Assembly (NCBI GenBank): GCA_902490365.1
Contig: CABUDQ010000003.1
Span: forward strand, 10,124 to 74,123
Direction of reading: 5' to 3'
From: an uncultured Collinsella sp.
GTDB lineage: Bacteria > Actinomycetota > Coriobacteriia > Coriobacteriales > Coriobacteriaceae
DNA length: 64,000 bases
The notes beneath the pieces were generated by a model, which saw nothing but the letters and a program-made list of their open reading frames with translations, was not told where the DNA came from and ran no database searches. The translations under genes and the position numbers were made by a program. The first letter of the stretch is position 1, and every line of letters begins with the position of its first letter. This document shows, piece after piece, positions 49,429 to 57,125 of the stretch.

Positions 49429-49520
49429 CGGTCAGGGCGAACAAATTGGCATGAAAAGGGGGCGGCATAGACCTTTTGGTCATGCCACCCCCTTTGAATG
49501 ACAAGTTGTCGCCCTGACCG
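49429..49520. repeat. 92-base extended hairpin downstream of uppP
   Basis: CGGTCAGGGCGAACAA (49429-49444) pairs with TTGTCGCCCTGACCG (49506-49520) with one bulge. Inside, AAAGGGGGCGGCAT pairs with ATGCCACCCCCTTT with one mismatch, closed by GACC-TTTT-GGTC. It lies 20 bases downstream of the uppP stop and may act as its terminator. Confidence 0.75.
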
Positions 49521-49539
49521 CCGCGCAGCGTCGACTAAG

Positions 49540-50520
49540 TTAGAGGCCGAGCATCGGCTCCAGGACGAAGAAGTACGCAAGCACCACGATGCCCAGGATG
49601 ATGCGGTAAACACCGAAGCACTTGAAGTCGTGACGGCGGACGAAGCCCATGAGCCACTTAATGGCGATGAGCGAAACCACAAAGGCCACAGCGCAGCCCA
49701 CGCCCAGGATAGCGACCTCGTTGGCGCCGAACGTACCGCCCTTGATGAAATACTTGACCAGCTTGAGCGCACTCGCGCCAAACATGACAGGGATGGCCAG
49801 GAAGAACGTAAACTTGGACGCCACCGAACGCGTGCAGCCCAAAAGCAGGCCGCCGATGATGGTAGAACCGGAGCGAGACGTACCAGGCACCAGCGAAAGC
49901 ACCTGGAAGCAGCCGATGCCCAGCGCAGTCTTCCAGCTCAGGTCCTCGAGCGTGGCGATGGAGCCAAAGTCCAGATCCTCGTCATCGTCCTCATCCTCAG
50001 CGGTAGCCGCGGCGGGCGCCGCAAAGTGCGCACCGGCGGGACGTCCACCCGACACCACAGCACGCGAACCAAACGAACCGGCAACGGCCATTTCCTCGCG
50101 CTTGCTCGCGCGCCAGTTCTCAATCACGATAAACAGCACACCGTACACAATGAGTGCCAGCGCCACGACGGGAGCATTATAGAAATGCTCCTCCATCCAG
50201 TCGTTAAGCGGCAGACCGATCGCCGCGGCGGGAATGCAGCCGAGCACAATCTTGCCCCACAACACCCAGGTGTCGCGACGACCCTCCTTGCCCTTGCTGG
50301 GAGAAAACGGGTTAAGGTCGTAGAAGAACAGGACGCAAACGGCCAAAATGGCGCCAAGCTGAATCACGACCAGGAACATATTCCAGAACGTCTCGCTCAC
50401 GTTCATCTTGACGAACTCGTCCACCAAGATCATGTGACCGGTCGACGAAACAGGCAGCCATTCGGTGATGCCCTCGACCAGGCCCATGAAGGCAGATTTT
50501 AGAAGCTCGATAATATCCAA
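49540..50520 (-). CDS. uppP: Undecaprenyl-diphosphatase
   Basis: A 326-residue membrane phosphatase recycling undecaprenyl pyrophosphate. EGITEWLPVSSTGH (16-29) and PGTSRSGSTI (212-221) are the two catalytic motifs. It begins at a TTG (reading MDIIELLKSAFMGL) preceded by GAGGGGG; the family start pattern supports this over any ATG. A hydrophilic insert of about 50 residues (140-190) with an acidic run, AEDEDDDEDLDF, separates the membrane halves and is not typical. Divergent from a universal stress gene. Confidence 0.92.
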   Translation of the reverse strand: MDIIELLKSAFMGLVEGITEWLPVSSTGHMILVDEFVKMNVSETFWNMFLVVIQLGAILAVCVLFFYDLNPFSPSKGKEGRRDTWVLWGKIVLGCIPAAAIGLPLNDWMEEHFYNAPVVALALIVYGVLFIVIENWRASKREEMAVAGSFGSRAVVSGGRPAGAHFAAPAAATAEDEDDDEDLDFGSIATLEDLSWKTALGIGCFQVLSLVPGTSRSGSTIIGGLLLGCTRSVASKFTFFLAIPVMFGASALKLVKYFIKGGTFGANEVAILGVGCAVAFVVSLIAIKWLMGFVRRHDFKCFGVYRIILGIVVLAYFFVLEPMLGL

Positions 50521-50768
50521 AGGGACCCCCTCGTTAGACACCCGCCGATATTGTTCTGCGGACGGTGCGGGCGATGTCCCATTATCAACCGTTGGCGGCG
50601 CGCCTGCGCCTACCCTTACCAAAAAACTCGCCCGTTCACAGAATTGCGAGCGGTCAAACCCAAATCCTTGGGTATAACTGCAACAAGATAAAGTGTCCGG
50701 CGGCCAACGCGCCCGCGCCCGCCCGATGCACGAGCCCCGCGCCCGTGCGATAGACCAAGGAGGAAACC

Positions 50769-51206
50769 ATGAACGAGGGCTACACCAAGGTATTTGTTTC
50801 ACTCGACGGTACTGAGCAGCAGGATTTTGTGCTCGCACGCGCCATCAAGGTCGCCGCGAACAACGGCGCCAAGCTAATCATCGGCCACGTTATCGATTCC
50901 ACGGCGCTCGAGAGCGCCGGTTCCTATCCGGTCGATCTGGTCAACGGCCTAGAGGAGGCATTTAAGAACTCCATCGCCAAGCAGCTCGAAGAGGCCAAGG
51001 CCAATCCCGACATTCCCGAGGTCGAGGTCATGATTCGCGCCGGCCGCATTCGCGAGACGCTCAAGGACGAGATGCTCGACGTGGTTAAGCCCGACCTGGT
51101 GCTCTGCGGCGCCCGCGGCCTGTCCTCGATCAAGTATGCGCTCCTGGGTTCGATTTCGACGTTCCTGCTGCGCAATACGGACTGCGACATTTTGGTCGTA
51201 AAGTAG
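50769..51206 (+). CDS. Universal stress protein
   Basis: A 145-residue UspA-fold protein. KVFVSLDGTEQQDFVLARAIKVA starts the fold, and the ATP-type loop is GARGLSSIKYALLGSISTFLLRNTDCDILVVK (G-2x-G-9x-G-S/T like). AAGGAGGAAACC precedes the ATG. It probably binds ATP and is stress-induced. Single gene, followed by a 91-base hairpin and a terminator. Confidence 0.9.
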   Translation: MNEGYTKVFVSLDGTEQQDFVLARAIKVAANNGAKLIIGHVIDSTALESAGSYPVDLVNGLEEAFKNSIAKQLEEAKANPDIPEVEVMIRAGRIRETLKDEMLDVVKPDLVLCGARGLSSIKYALLGSISTFLLRNTDCDILVVK

Positions 51207-51219
51207 CGTTGCTCCCACC

Positions 51220-51310
51220 GGCGCAAGGCCTGCGGGGTTATCACGCCGACGTCCTCGCCGCTTCGCGGCTGCGGGATGTCGGCTTAGATAACCCCTCCCG
51301 GTCTTGCGCC
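51220..51310. repeat. 91-base four-segment hairpin after the stress gene
   Basis: Four paired blocks in register: GGCGCAAG/CTTGCGCC, GGGGTTATC/GATAACCCC, GCCGACGTCC/GGATGTCGGC (one G-T) and GCCGC/GCGGC around a TTC loop. About 32 base pairs in total. It is followed 40 bases later by a conventional terminator, so it is not itself needed for termination. Confidence 0.8.
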
Positions 51311-51351
51311 TTCGTCACCATACTTCAGCGAGTTGGCTGATAGAAAAATGG

Positions 51352-51385
51352 CGTGCCGCCCTGGTTGGGGCGGCACGTTTTGTTT
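51352..51385 (+). terminator. Terminator between the stress gene and the sensor kinase gene
   Basis: CGTGCCGCC pairs with GGCGGCACG, followed by TTTTGTTT. The minus-strand side also has a T-run, so it may act in both directions. Confidence 0.85.
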
Positions 51386-51407
51386 GGACGGGCGTTTGCC
51401 GTGTGCG

Positions 51408-52451
51408 TTACTCAAAGTATTGAAACTTGTTCGTTGAAAAAGCGAATGTTACGACGAAGCCTTCGCCGGAGTCGGATGCCGCGGTGACGTCGATGCCCAT
51501 CTTGGAGCACAGGCGCGCCACCAGGTAGAGGCCGATGCCCGTTGCGCGCTTGGTGGTGCGGCCGTTGTCGCCGGTAAAGCCCTTCTCGAACACGCGCGGC
51601 AGGTCTGCCGCACACACGCCGCAGCCGTTGTCCGCAACGGTGAGCTCGATGCGCTCGCTCGCCAGGCCCTCGTCCAGTAACGCGCCCGAAAACACGATCT
51701 TCGCGCCGTCCTCGCGCGCATATTTAATGCTGTTCTGAATGAGCTGGCCCAGGATAAACTCGAGCCATTTTTCGTCGGTAAAGACCTCGAAGTCGAGGTT
51801 CTCGCACACCGGAGCCACGTGCACCGCAATGAGCTCGCGCGCGTTGGCCTTAATCGCACCCGTCACCAAGGTCTTAAGGTCCCAGCGGCGAATCAGGTAG
51901 TCGCGCTCCACGACTTCCGAGCGCGCGTAGTACAGCGCCTGGTCGATATAGCGTTCCACGCGAGCCAACTCGCGACCCAGGTCATCGACACGTGTTGGGT
52001 CATCTGCGCCGCCGTCGAGGTTTTCCAGAATCAGGTGAGCCGCCGCCAGGGGCAGCTTGGCCTCGTGGACCCAGCTCTCGATATAGTCGCGATAGTCTTC
52101 GGTCTGACGCCGGCCCTCGGCAACCTCGTCGCAGGCGGCTTTGCCCACCCGGCACAGGACCTCGTACTCGAGCTCGCCCTCGGCATAGGTTGGGCATTGC
52201 ACCATCTCCTGCACCCATGCGGGACTCTCGAGCTCCTCTGCCGCGCGCTCCAACTGACGCAGAAAACGGCGACGGCGAGCGTACTCGATCACGATGCCGA
52301 GCATACCGAAGATAAAGGACACGCCAACCGCCACGACCACGATAGAAACGGGTGCGCCGGCGACCGTCAGCACAAAGCAGCTCAGCAGCACGCCGCACGT
52401 CCACACGGCGACGGGAAGCAGTGCATCTTTAAAGAACTTGCCAAACGACAT
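51408..52451 (-). CDS. BceS-like sensor histidine kinase
   Basis: A 347-residue kinase with two close membrane spans (about 10-31 and 35-56) and almost no extracellular loop, the intramembrane-sensing layout. The H-box is YIESWVHEAKLPLAA with H129; the N-box is LIQNSIKYA and the G-boxes are VADNGCGV and RATGIGLYL. Such kinases usually sense peptide antibiotics through a BceAB transporter, which is not adjacent here. It follows its response regulator gene by 9 bases. Confidence 0.9.
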   Translation of the reverse strand: MSFGKFFKDALLPVAVWTCGVLLSCFVLTVAGAPVSIVVVAVGVSFIFGMLGIVIEYARRRRFLRQLERAAEELESPAWVQEMVQCPTYAEGELEYEVLCRVGKAACDEVAEGRRQTEDYRDYIESWVHEAKLPLAAAHLILENLDGGADDPTRVDDLGRELARVERYIDQALYYARSEVVERDYLIRRWDLKTLVTGAIKANARELIAVHVAPVCENLDFEVFTDEKWLEFILGQLIQNSIKYAREDGAKIVFSGALLDEGLASERIELTVADNGCGVCAADLPRVFEKGFTGDNGRTTKRATGIGLYLVARLCSKMGIDVTAASDSGEGFVVTFAFSTNKFQYFE

Positions 52452-52460
52452 AGCCGGCCC

Positions 52461-53132
52461 CTAGACCGAATAGCCTTGGCCGCGATGCGTGGTCAAATAC
52501 CCCTTGATGCCGATTTTTTCGAGCGTGGTGCGCAGGCGGTTGATGTTGACGGTGAGCGTATTGTCGTCCACGAAGGCGTCGGAGTCCCACAGGTCCTGCA
52601 TGATGGCCGAGCGCGAGACGATCTTGCCCGCGCGGCTCAGGAGCAGCGAGAGAATGCGCAGCTCATTTTTGGTGAGCTCGGTGCTGTCGCCGGTCGCCGT
52701 GTTGGTGACCATAGAGCGGGCGAGGTCGAGCTCCAGCCCCTTGTGGACGAGCGTGCTGCGCTCGCCTGACGCCGCGGTGCGACGCAGCAGTGCGTTGATG
52801 CGCGCCACGAGCACGCGCGCGCTATAGGGCTTGGGAACAAAGTCGTCCGCGCCGAGCGTCATGGCCATGACCTCGTCGATCTCGGTCGTGCGCGAGGTGA
52901 GGACGATGATGGGGACCTCGGATTCGCGGCGAACCTCGTGGCAGATATGCTGGCCGTCCTTGACGGGAAGCGTGAGGTCGAGCAGCACCAGGTCGGGCGC
53001 GGCGGCGAGAATATCGCGCGAGACATGCTCGAACGATTCGCAGGCCTCGATTTCAAACCCGGCGCGGGCAAGGATGTCGATAAGCTCACGACGAATGGGC
53101 TCGTCGTCCTCAACGATATAAATCAGCGCCAT
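52461..53132 (-). CDS. OmpR-family response regulator (BceR-like)
   Basis: A 223-residue regulator. The receiver has the acidic pocket ED (8-10), phospho-acceptor D52 in LVLLDLTLP and K101 in FVPKPYS. The winged-helix part has ELTKNELRILSLLLSRAGKIVSRSAIMQDLWDSDAFVDDNTLTVNINRLR. The ATG at 53132 is chosen by homology; GGGAGCGG lies upstream. It is paired with the kinase gene 9 bases downstream. Targets are unknown, possibly an antibiotic-efflux transporter elsewhere. Confidence 0.92.
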   Translation of the reverse strand: MALIYIVEDDEPIRRELIDILARAGFEIEACESFEHVSRDILAAAPDLVLLDLTLPVKDGQHICHEVRRESEVPIIVLTSRTTEIDEVMAMTLGADDFVPKPYSARVLVARINALLRRTAASGERSTLVHKGLELDLARSMVTNTATGDSTELTKNELRILSLLLSRAGKIVSRSAIMQDLWDSDAFVDDNTLTVNINRLRTTLEKIGIKGYLTTHRGQGYSV

Positions 53133-53309
53133 GGATTCCGCTCCCTTCTTGGTTGTCTTGCCACCATTATGGCTGCGGAGCCGCAAGTACGCGCCTCGCG
53201 CGGCAACAAGGTGACAGAACTGTTCGCGAACGAAAGCGTTGGCTCGCCCCTCGCTCGCAACGGGCGCGGGGATCAAATGATTATTAAATCCCCGTCCCAG
53301 AAAAATCAT

Positions 53310-54017
53310 TTAGCAGCGGGCACGGAGCTTTTCGTAGCCTTCGGCGAAGAAGGCGACCGTCGCGGCGTCGGCCTCGGCGGCATCCGTCTCGGTTGCGGGG
53401 ACCACGCCGTGCTCGTCGCTCACCAGGAACAACGCGCCCTTAAGCTGCGCGGGAATGTCTACGCGCGTGACCGGGATGCCCTTGGTCTGGGCCAGCTGCT
53501 CGATGAGCGTCGCCGTGCCGCACAGGAACTCGTCCGCCGGCGCCACAAAGGCGAGCTCGCCGTTGTTGACGGCGGCGAGCAGCTCGGGCGCCACACCAGT
53601 TTCGTCAGCCTCGGAGCGGGCCTCGGCAGAGCGGGCACGCAGCGCCTTGGCCGACGTATCGGCGAGCGGCTCGTACTCCCCCACCGTCATGGCGGCGTTG
53701 CCGTTGATGTCGATCACCAGCATGAGCACGCCGTCGCGTGCGGTGTAGTCGCCTTCGGCAAGCGACCACTCAACGTGCTGTTTGGCCCAGCTGAGCATGT
53801 TATGGGTAAGCGGCTCGCCCTGCACCAGGCGCTCGGATAGCGCGCGAATGTGGCGGTTGAGCATGGGCACCTTTTTGTTGGACATGCGCCAACGGCAGAC
53901 AAGCGCGGGCTTGTCGAGCGTGAACTTCTCGACCGCCTCCTGATTGGCGCAAAAGTCCTCGTACGCACGCTGGTCCTCGGCATTGCCAAACAGCTCGGCA
54001 TCATCAATCTGGGGCAT
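53310..54017 (-). CDS. Protein of unknown function
   Basis: A 235-residue soluble protein, MPQIDDAELFGNAEDQRAYEDFC ... FFAEGYEKLRARC. It has no membrane spans and no recognisable catalytic motif. The middle segment DGVLMLVIDINGNAAMTVGEYEPLA looks like beta strands. AAAGG before the ATG at 54017 supports this start, but an ATG at 54041 after GAGGACGGA is also possible. It is downstream of purH on the same strand, after a terminator. I cannot assign a family. Confidence 0.6.
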   Translation of the reverse strand: MPQIDDAELFGNAEDQRAYEDFCANQEAVEKFTLDKPALVCRWRMSNKKVPMLNRHIRALSERLVQGEPLTHNMLSWAKQHVEWSLAEGDYTARDGVLMLVIDINGNAAMTVGEYEPLADTSAKALRARSAEARSEADETGVAPELLAAVNNGELAFVAPADEFLCGTATLIEQLAQTKGIPVTRVDIPAQLKGALFLVSDEHGVVPATETDAAEADAATVAFFAEGYEKLRARC

Positions 54018-54057
54018 GGTCATACCTTTCGTGTTAGTCATTCCGTCCTCTTATACC

Positions 54058-54093
54058 AAAAAGACGGCCCTCCAAACGGAGCGACCGTCTTTT
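54058..54093 (-). terminator. Terminator of purH
   Basis: On the minus strand AAAAGACGGTCGCTCC pairs with GGAGGGCCGTCTTTT, with a T-run. Confidence 0.88.
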
Positions 54094-54122
54094 GCAGAGA
54101 TTATTTTGTCCCGAGGCGAAAC

Positions 54123-55730
54123 TTAGTGCCTAAAGTGGCGAGCGCCCGTGAAGACCATAGCAATATTGTGCTCGTTGCAGGCCTGGATGCTCTCGTCGTC
54201 GCGCTTGGAGCCGCCGGGCTGAATGATGCAGGTCACGCCATGCGCGGCAAGCACGTCGACGTTGTCGCGGAACGGGAAGAACGCGTCGCTTGCACAGGCA
54301 AAGCCGCCCTTCTCCACGCCCTCGCGCTCGCAGAAGTCCTCGGCACGCTCGCAAGCAAGTAGCGCAGAGTCAACGCGGTTAGGCTGACCCGGGCCCATGC
54401 CAATGCCGGCCTTACCCTTGGAGACCAGGATGGCGTTGGACTTAACGCCCTTGCAGACCTTCCAGGCAAACTCGAGCTCGGCCATCTCGGCGTCGGTGGG
54501 CTTGCGGTCGGTGGGGAACGTAAAGGTCGCGGGGTCCTCGGTCACGTGGTCGACCTCCTGCACCAGCATGCCGCCGTCGATGGAGCGCAGCTCCACCTGG
54601 GCGCCGTGGTCCACGCCGCCGGTAGCCAGCACGCGCAGGTTGGGGCGCTTGGCCATGCGCTCGAGCGCCTCGGCAGTGTAGCTCGGGGCGATGATGACCT
54701 CGACGAACTGCTTGTTCTGATCAGCAAAGTGCTCGACCAGCTCATAGGGAACCTCGCGGTTGCAGGCGATGATGCCGCCGAAGGCGCTCTTGGGATCGCA
54801 GGCGAAGGCGCGGTCGTAAGCGGACGTAATGTCCTCGGCAACGGCGGAGCCGCAGGGGTTCTGGTGCTTGAGGATCACGCAGGCAGGCTCGTCGAACTCG
54901 CGGACCAGGTTCCAAGCGGCATCGGCATCCAGATAGTTGTTGTAGCTGAGCGGCTTGCCCTGGATCTGCTCGGAGCCCACGAGCGGAAACTGCGAGCTCG
55001 CGGTGTTCTCGCAACCCTCGGCAAAGCGGTAGACCGTAGCCTTCTGCTGAGGATTCTCGCCATAGCGCAGGTCGTCGACCTTCTCCAGCGAAATCTCGAG
55101 CTTGGCAGAGGTATCCGCCACGTCACTTGCCTGGGCGGCAAGCCAACGGGAGATAGCCGTGTCGTAGGCGGCGGTGGTCTGGTAGACCTTCACCTGCAGA
55201 CGACGACGGGTGGAAAGCGTGGTGCAACCGCCGGTCTCGCGCATCTCGGCCAGGACGGCGTCGTAGTCGGCCGGATCGGAGATGACGGTAACACTCGCGG
55301 CGTTCTTGGCGGCAGAGCGCAGCATGGAGGGGCCACCGATGTCGATGTGCTCGATGGCGTCCGCAAAGGTGACCTCGGGGTTAGCGACGGTCTTCTCGAA
55401 CTCATACAGGTTGACGACGACCAGGTCGATCAGCTTAATGCCGTGCTGAGCGGCCTCCTGCATGTGCTGCTCGGAATCGCGGCGGGCCAGCAGCGCGCCA
55501 TGAACCTTGGGGTGCAGGGTCTTAACGCGGCCGTCCATCATCTCGGGATAGCCCGTGAACTCCTCGATGGGGGTTACGGGAACGCCCGCATCCTCGATAG
55601 CACGAGCCGTGCCGCCCGTAGAGATGATCTCGACGCCAAAGTCATCGACCAGCGTCCGTGCGAAATCGACGACGCCCGTCTTATCGGTAACCGAGATCAA
55701 CGCGCGTGCGATCTTCACATCAGATCCCAT
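54123..55730 (-). CDS. purH: Bifunctional AICAR transformylase / IMP cyclohydrolase
   Basis: A 535-residue enzyme for the last two steps of purine synthesis. The N-terminal cyclohydrolase part has ALISVTDKTGVVDFARTL, STGGTARAI and GRVKTLHPKVHGALL; the transformylase part has DLRYGENPQQKATVYR, KHQNPCGSAVAED (usually KHTNPCG) and KSNAILVSKGKAGIGMGPGQPNRVDSA. AGGAGGACTGC precedes the ATG. Monocistronic, with its own terminator. Confidence 0.96.
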   Translation of the reverse strand: MGSDVKIARALISVTDKTGVVDFARTLVDDFGVEIISTGGTARAIEDAGVPVTPIEEFTGYPEMMDGRVKTLHPKVHGALLARRDSEQHMQEAAQHGIKLIDLVVVNLYEFEKTVANPEVTFADAIEHIDIGGPSMLRSAAKNAASVTVISDPADYDAVLAEMRETGGCTTLSTRRRLQVKVYQTTAAYDTAISRWLAAQASDVADTSAKLEISLEKVDDLRYGENPQQKATVYRFAEGCENTASSQFPLVGSEQIQGKPLSYNNYLDADAAWNLVREFDEPACVILKHQNPCGSAVAEDITSAYDRAFACDPKSAFGGIIACNREVPYELVEHFADQNKQFVEVIIAPSYTAEALERMAKRPNLRVLATGGVDHGAQVELRSIDGGMLVQEVDHVTEDPATFTFPTDRKPTDAEMAELEFAWKVCKGVKSNAILVSKGKAGIGMGPGQPNRVDSALLACERAEDFCEREGVEKGGFACASDAFFPFRDNVDVLAAHGVTCIIQPGGSKRDDESIQACNEHNIAMVFTGARHFRH

Positions 55731-56007
55731 GCAGTCCTCCTGTCTGGTACGCCGCCGTGCTCTGTGAGTCGGTGATACGTCGATCTGCAGCGCTCGCGCA
55801 GCGGCATTGAAAATACTGATTCAATGTAGCGCATCGAGCGCGTCGATGCACCCCGCAACGGTCGCATGTGCAGAAAAAGCTTGCGAGCGGAGGGCATGGG
55901 CGCGGCACCGGGCGCGGTGAGTTCATGGAACACAGGGGCACCATAATTCGATGCCAATGGCGTGGTAGAACTGTGCTCGATATGCATCCGCAAAAGAAAG
56001 AGGCACC

Positions 56008-56649
56008 ATGGTCTCGCGGGTTCTCTACCGACCGTTTGATACCGAAGACTTCGACACCATCGCGCTGATTCTGCAGCAGCTTTGGCATAACAATTCGGAT
56101 AACGATGAGTACAACCGCCTTGAGGCCGCGTGCGACCTTGCCTACTGCCTTTCGTCGTCGACGTTTTCGCAGGTTGCCGTCATCGACGGCCAGGCGCGCG
56201 GCATTGCGCTCGCGCGTGCGGGGCAAAGCTCCGGCGCCACCGTCAATGAACATTGGATGGATACCGAGCGCGCGCTGCTATCGCAGATGCGTGAGCTGGA
56301 GCCCGATGCCTGCGCCGAGTATCTCTCGTTTGTGCGCGCAACCATCCGCACCAACAACCGTCTGCTCGAAAGCAGCCCCCTGCCACACGACAACGAGGTC
56401 ACGCTGCTTGCCGTGGATCGCGATGTCCATGGCCTGGGCGTTGGCTCGGTCTTGCTCGACGCCGCGGTCTCGCACCTGTCCTCGCGCGGGGCGACAAGAG
56501 CGCACCTGTACACCGACTCCAACTGCTCATGGAAGTTCTACGAGCTGCACGGCTTTAAGCGCACGGCCACGCACCGCGCCAACCGCGAAGAGCGCCGCCA
56601 CGACATGCCGCGCGAAAGCTTCCTCTATGAGCTCGATCTAACAGCCTAG
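56008..56649 (+). CDS. GNAT-family N-acetyltransferase
   Basis: A 213-residue GNAT protein. The acetyl-CoA loop is VDRDVHGLGVGSVLLDAAVSHL, and the C-terminal YTDSNCSWKFYELHGFKRT closes the fold. An N-terminal region of about 80 residues precedes it. AAAGAGGC lies before the ATG. Substrate is unknown. It is divergent from purH and followed by GTCCCC repeats. Confidence 0.85.
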   Translation: MVSRVLYRPFDTEDFDTIALILQQLWHNNSDNDEYNRLEAACDLAYCLSSSTFSQVAVIDGQARGIALARAGQSSGATVNEHWMDTERALLSQMRELEPDACAEYLSFVRATIRTNNRLLESSPLPHDNEVTLLAVDRDVHGLGVGSVLLDAAVSHLSSRGATRAHLYTDSNCSWKFYELHGFKRTATHRANREERRHDMPRESFLYELDLTA

Positions 56650-56665
56650 CCCAGGCAGCCACACC

Positions 56666-56734
56666 TAGTCATTTAAGAACGTCCCCAATGACTGATCCCC
56701 AACGACTGGTCATTTAAGTCTGTCCCCAATGAGT
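56666..56734. repeat. Two tandem GTCCCC repeat units
   Basis: The first unit (56666-56693) is identical over 28 bases to the one at 40201-40228. The second (56707-56734) reads TGGTCATTTAAGTCTGTCCC and continues CAATGAGT, with about five changes. They lie directly after the acetyltransferase gene. Confidence 0.85.
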
Positions 56735-56782
56735 AGCCGAAGCCCTCGCCGGCATCACCCTATAGAGGGTCTGCAAATAGCT

Positions 56783-57012
56783 GTGGTCAAAAAACATCAA
56801 ATATGAGTACTGTTACCTTTTTAGTAGCAGCGCAATTCGGCTTTTTCGGGTCTCTTAGGCGTCTCGACGCGTCGGATGAACTAACGTATCTCCCCAAATG
56901 TACAATAAAATGGACTCCTAACGAGAAATAATATCGTTAGGAGTCCATTTTTTAGTACAAACAAATGTGACAATCTAGGCAACAGTACTCATATTTGGCA
57001 TTTTTTGTCCAC
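56783..57012. mobile_element. MITE-like element, copy B (230 bp) with an inner palindrome
   Basis: The ends match copy A at 25702-25918: GTGGTCAAAAAACATCAAAT at the left and its complement-like end at 56979-57012, with core AAATATGAGTACTGTTAC and four mismatches over 34. Inside is a perfect 18-bp palindrome (56907-56924 with 56934-56951, AAAATGGACTCCTAACGA type) absent from copy A. No ORF. It fills about half of the 476-base gap between the acetyltransferase and the DUF2207 gene. Confidence 0.8.
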
Positions 57013-57125
57013 TGCCCCTTGCGCGAAGGTCCTCAGCGGAAAGTTTGACCCGTTTCGATGCACAAAAATGGGATGAATCTTCCCTGGCAACCGCCCAGAA
57101 AGATCCACCCCAAAGCAAGCGCTCG

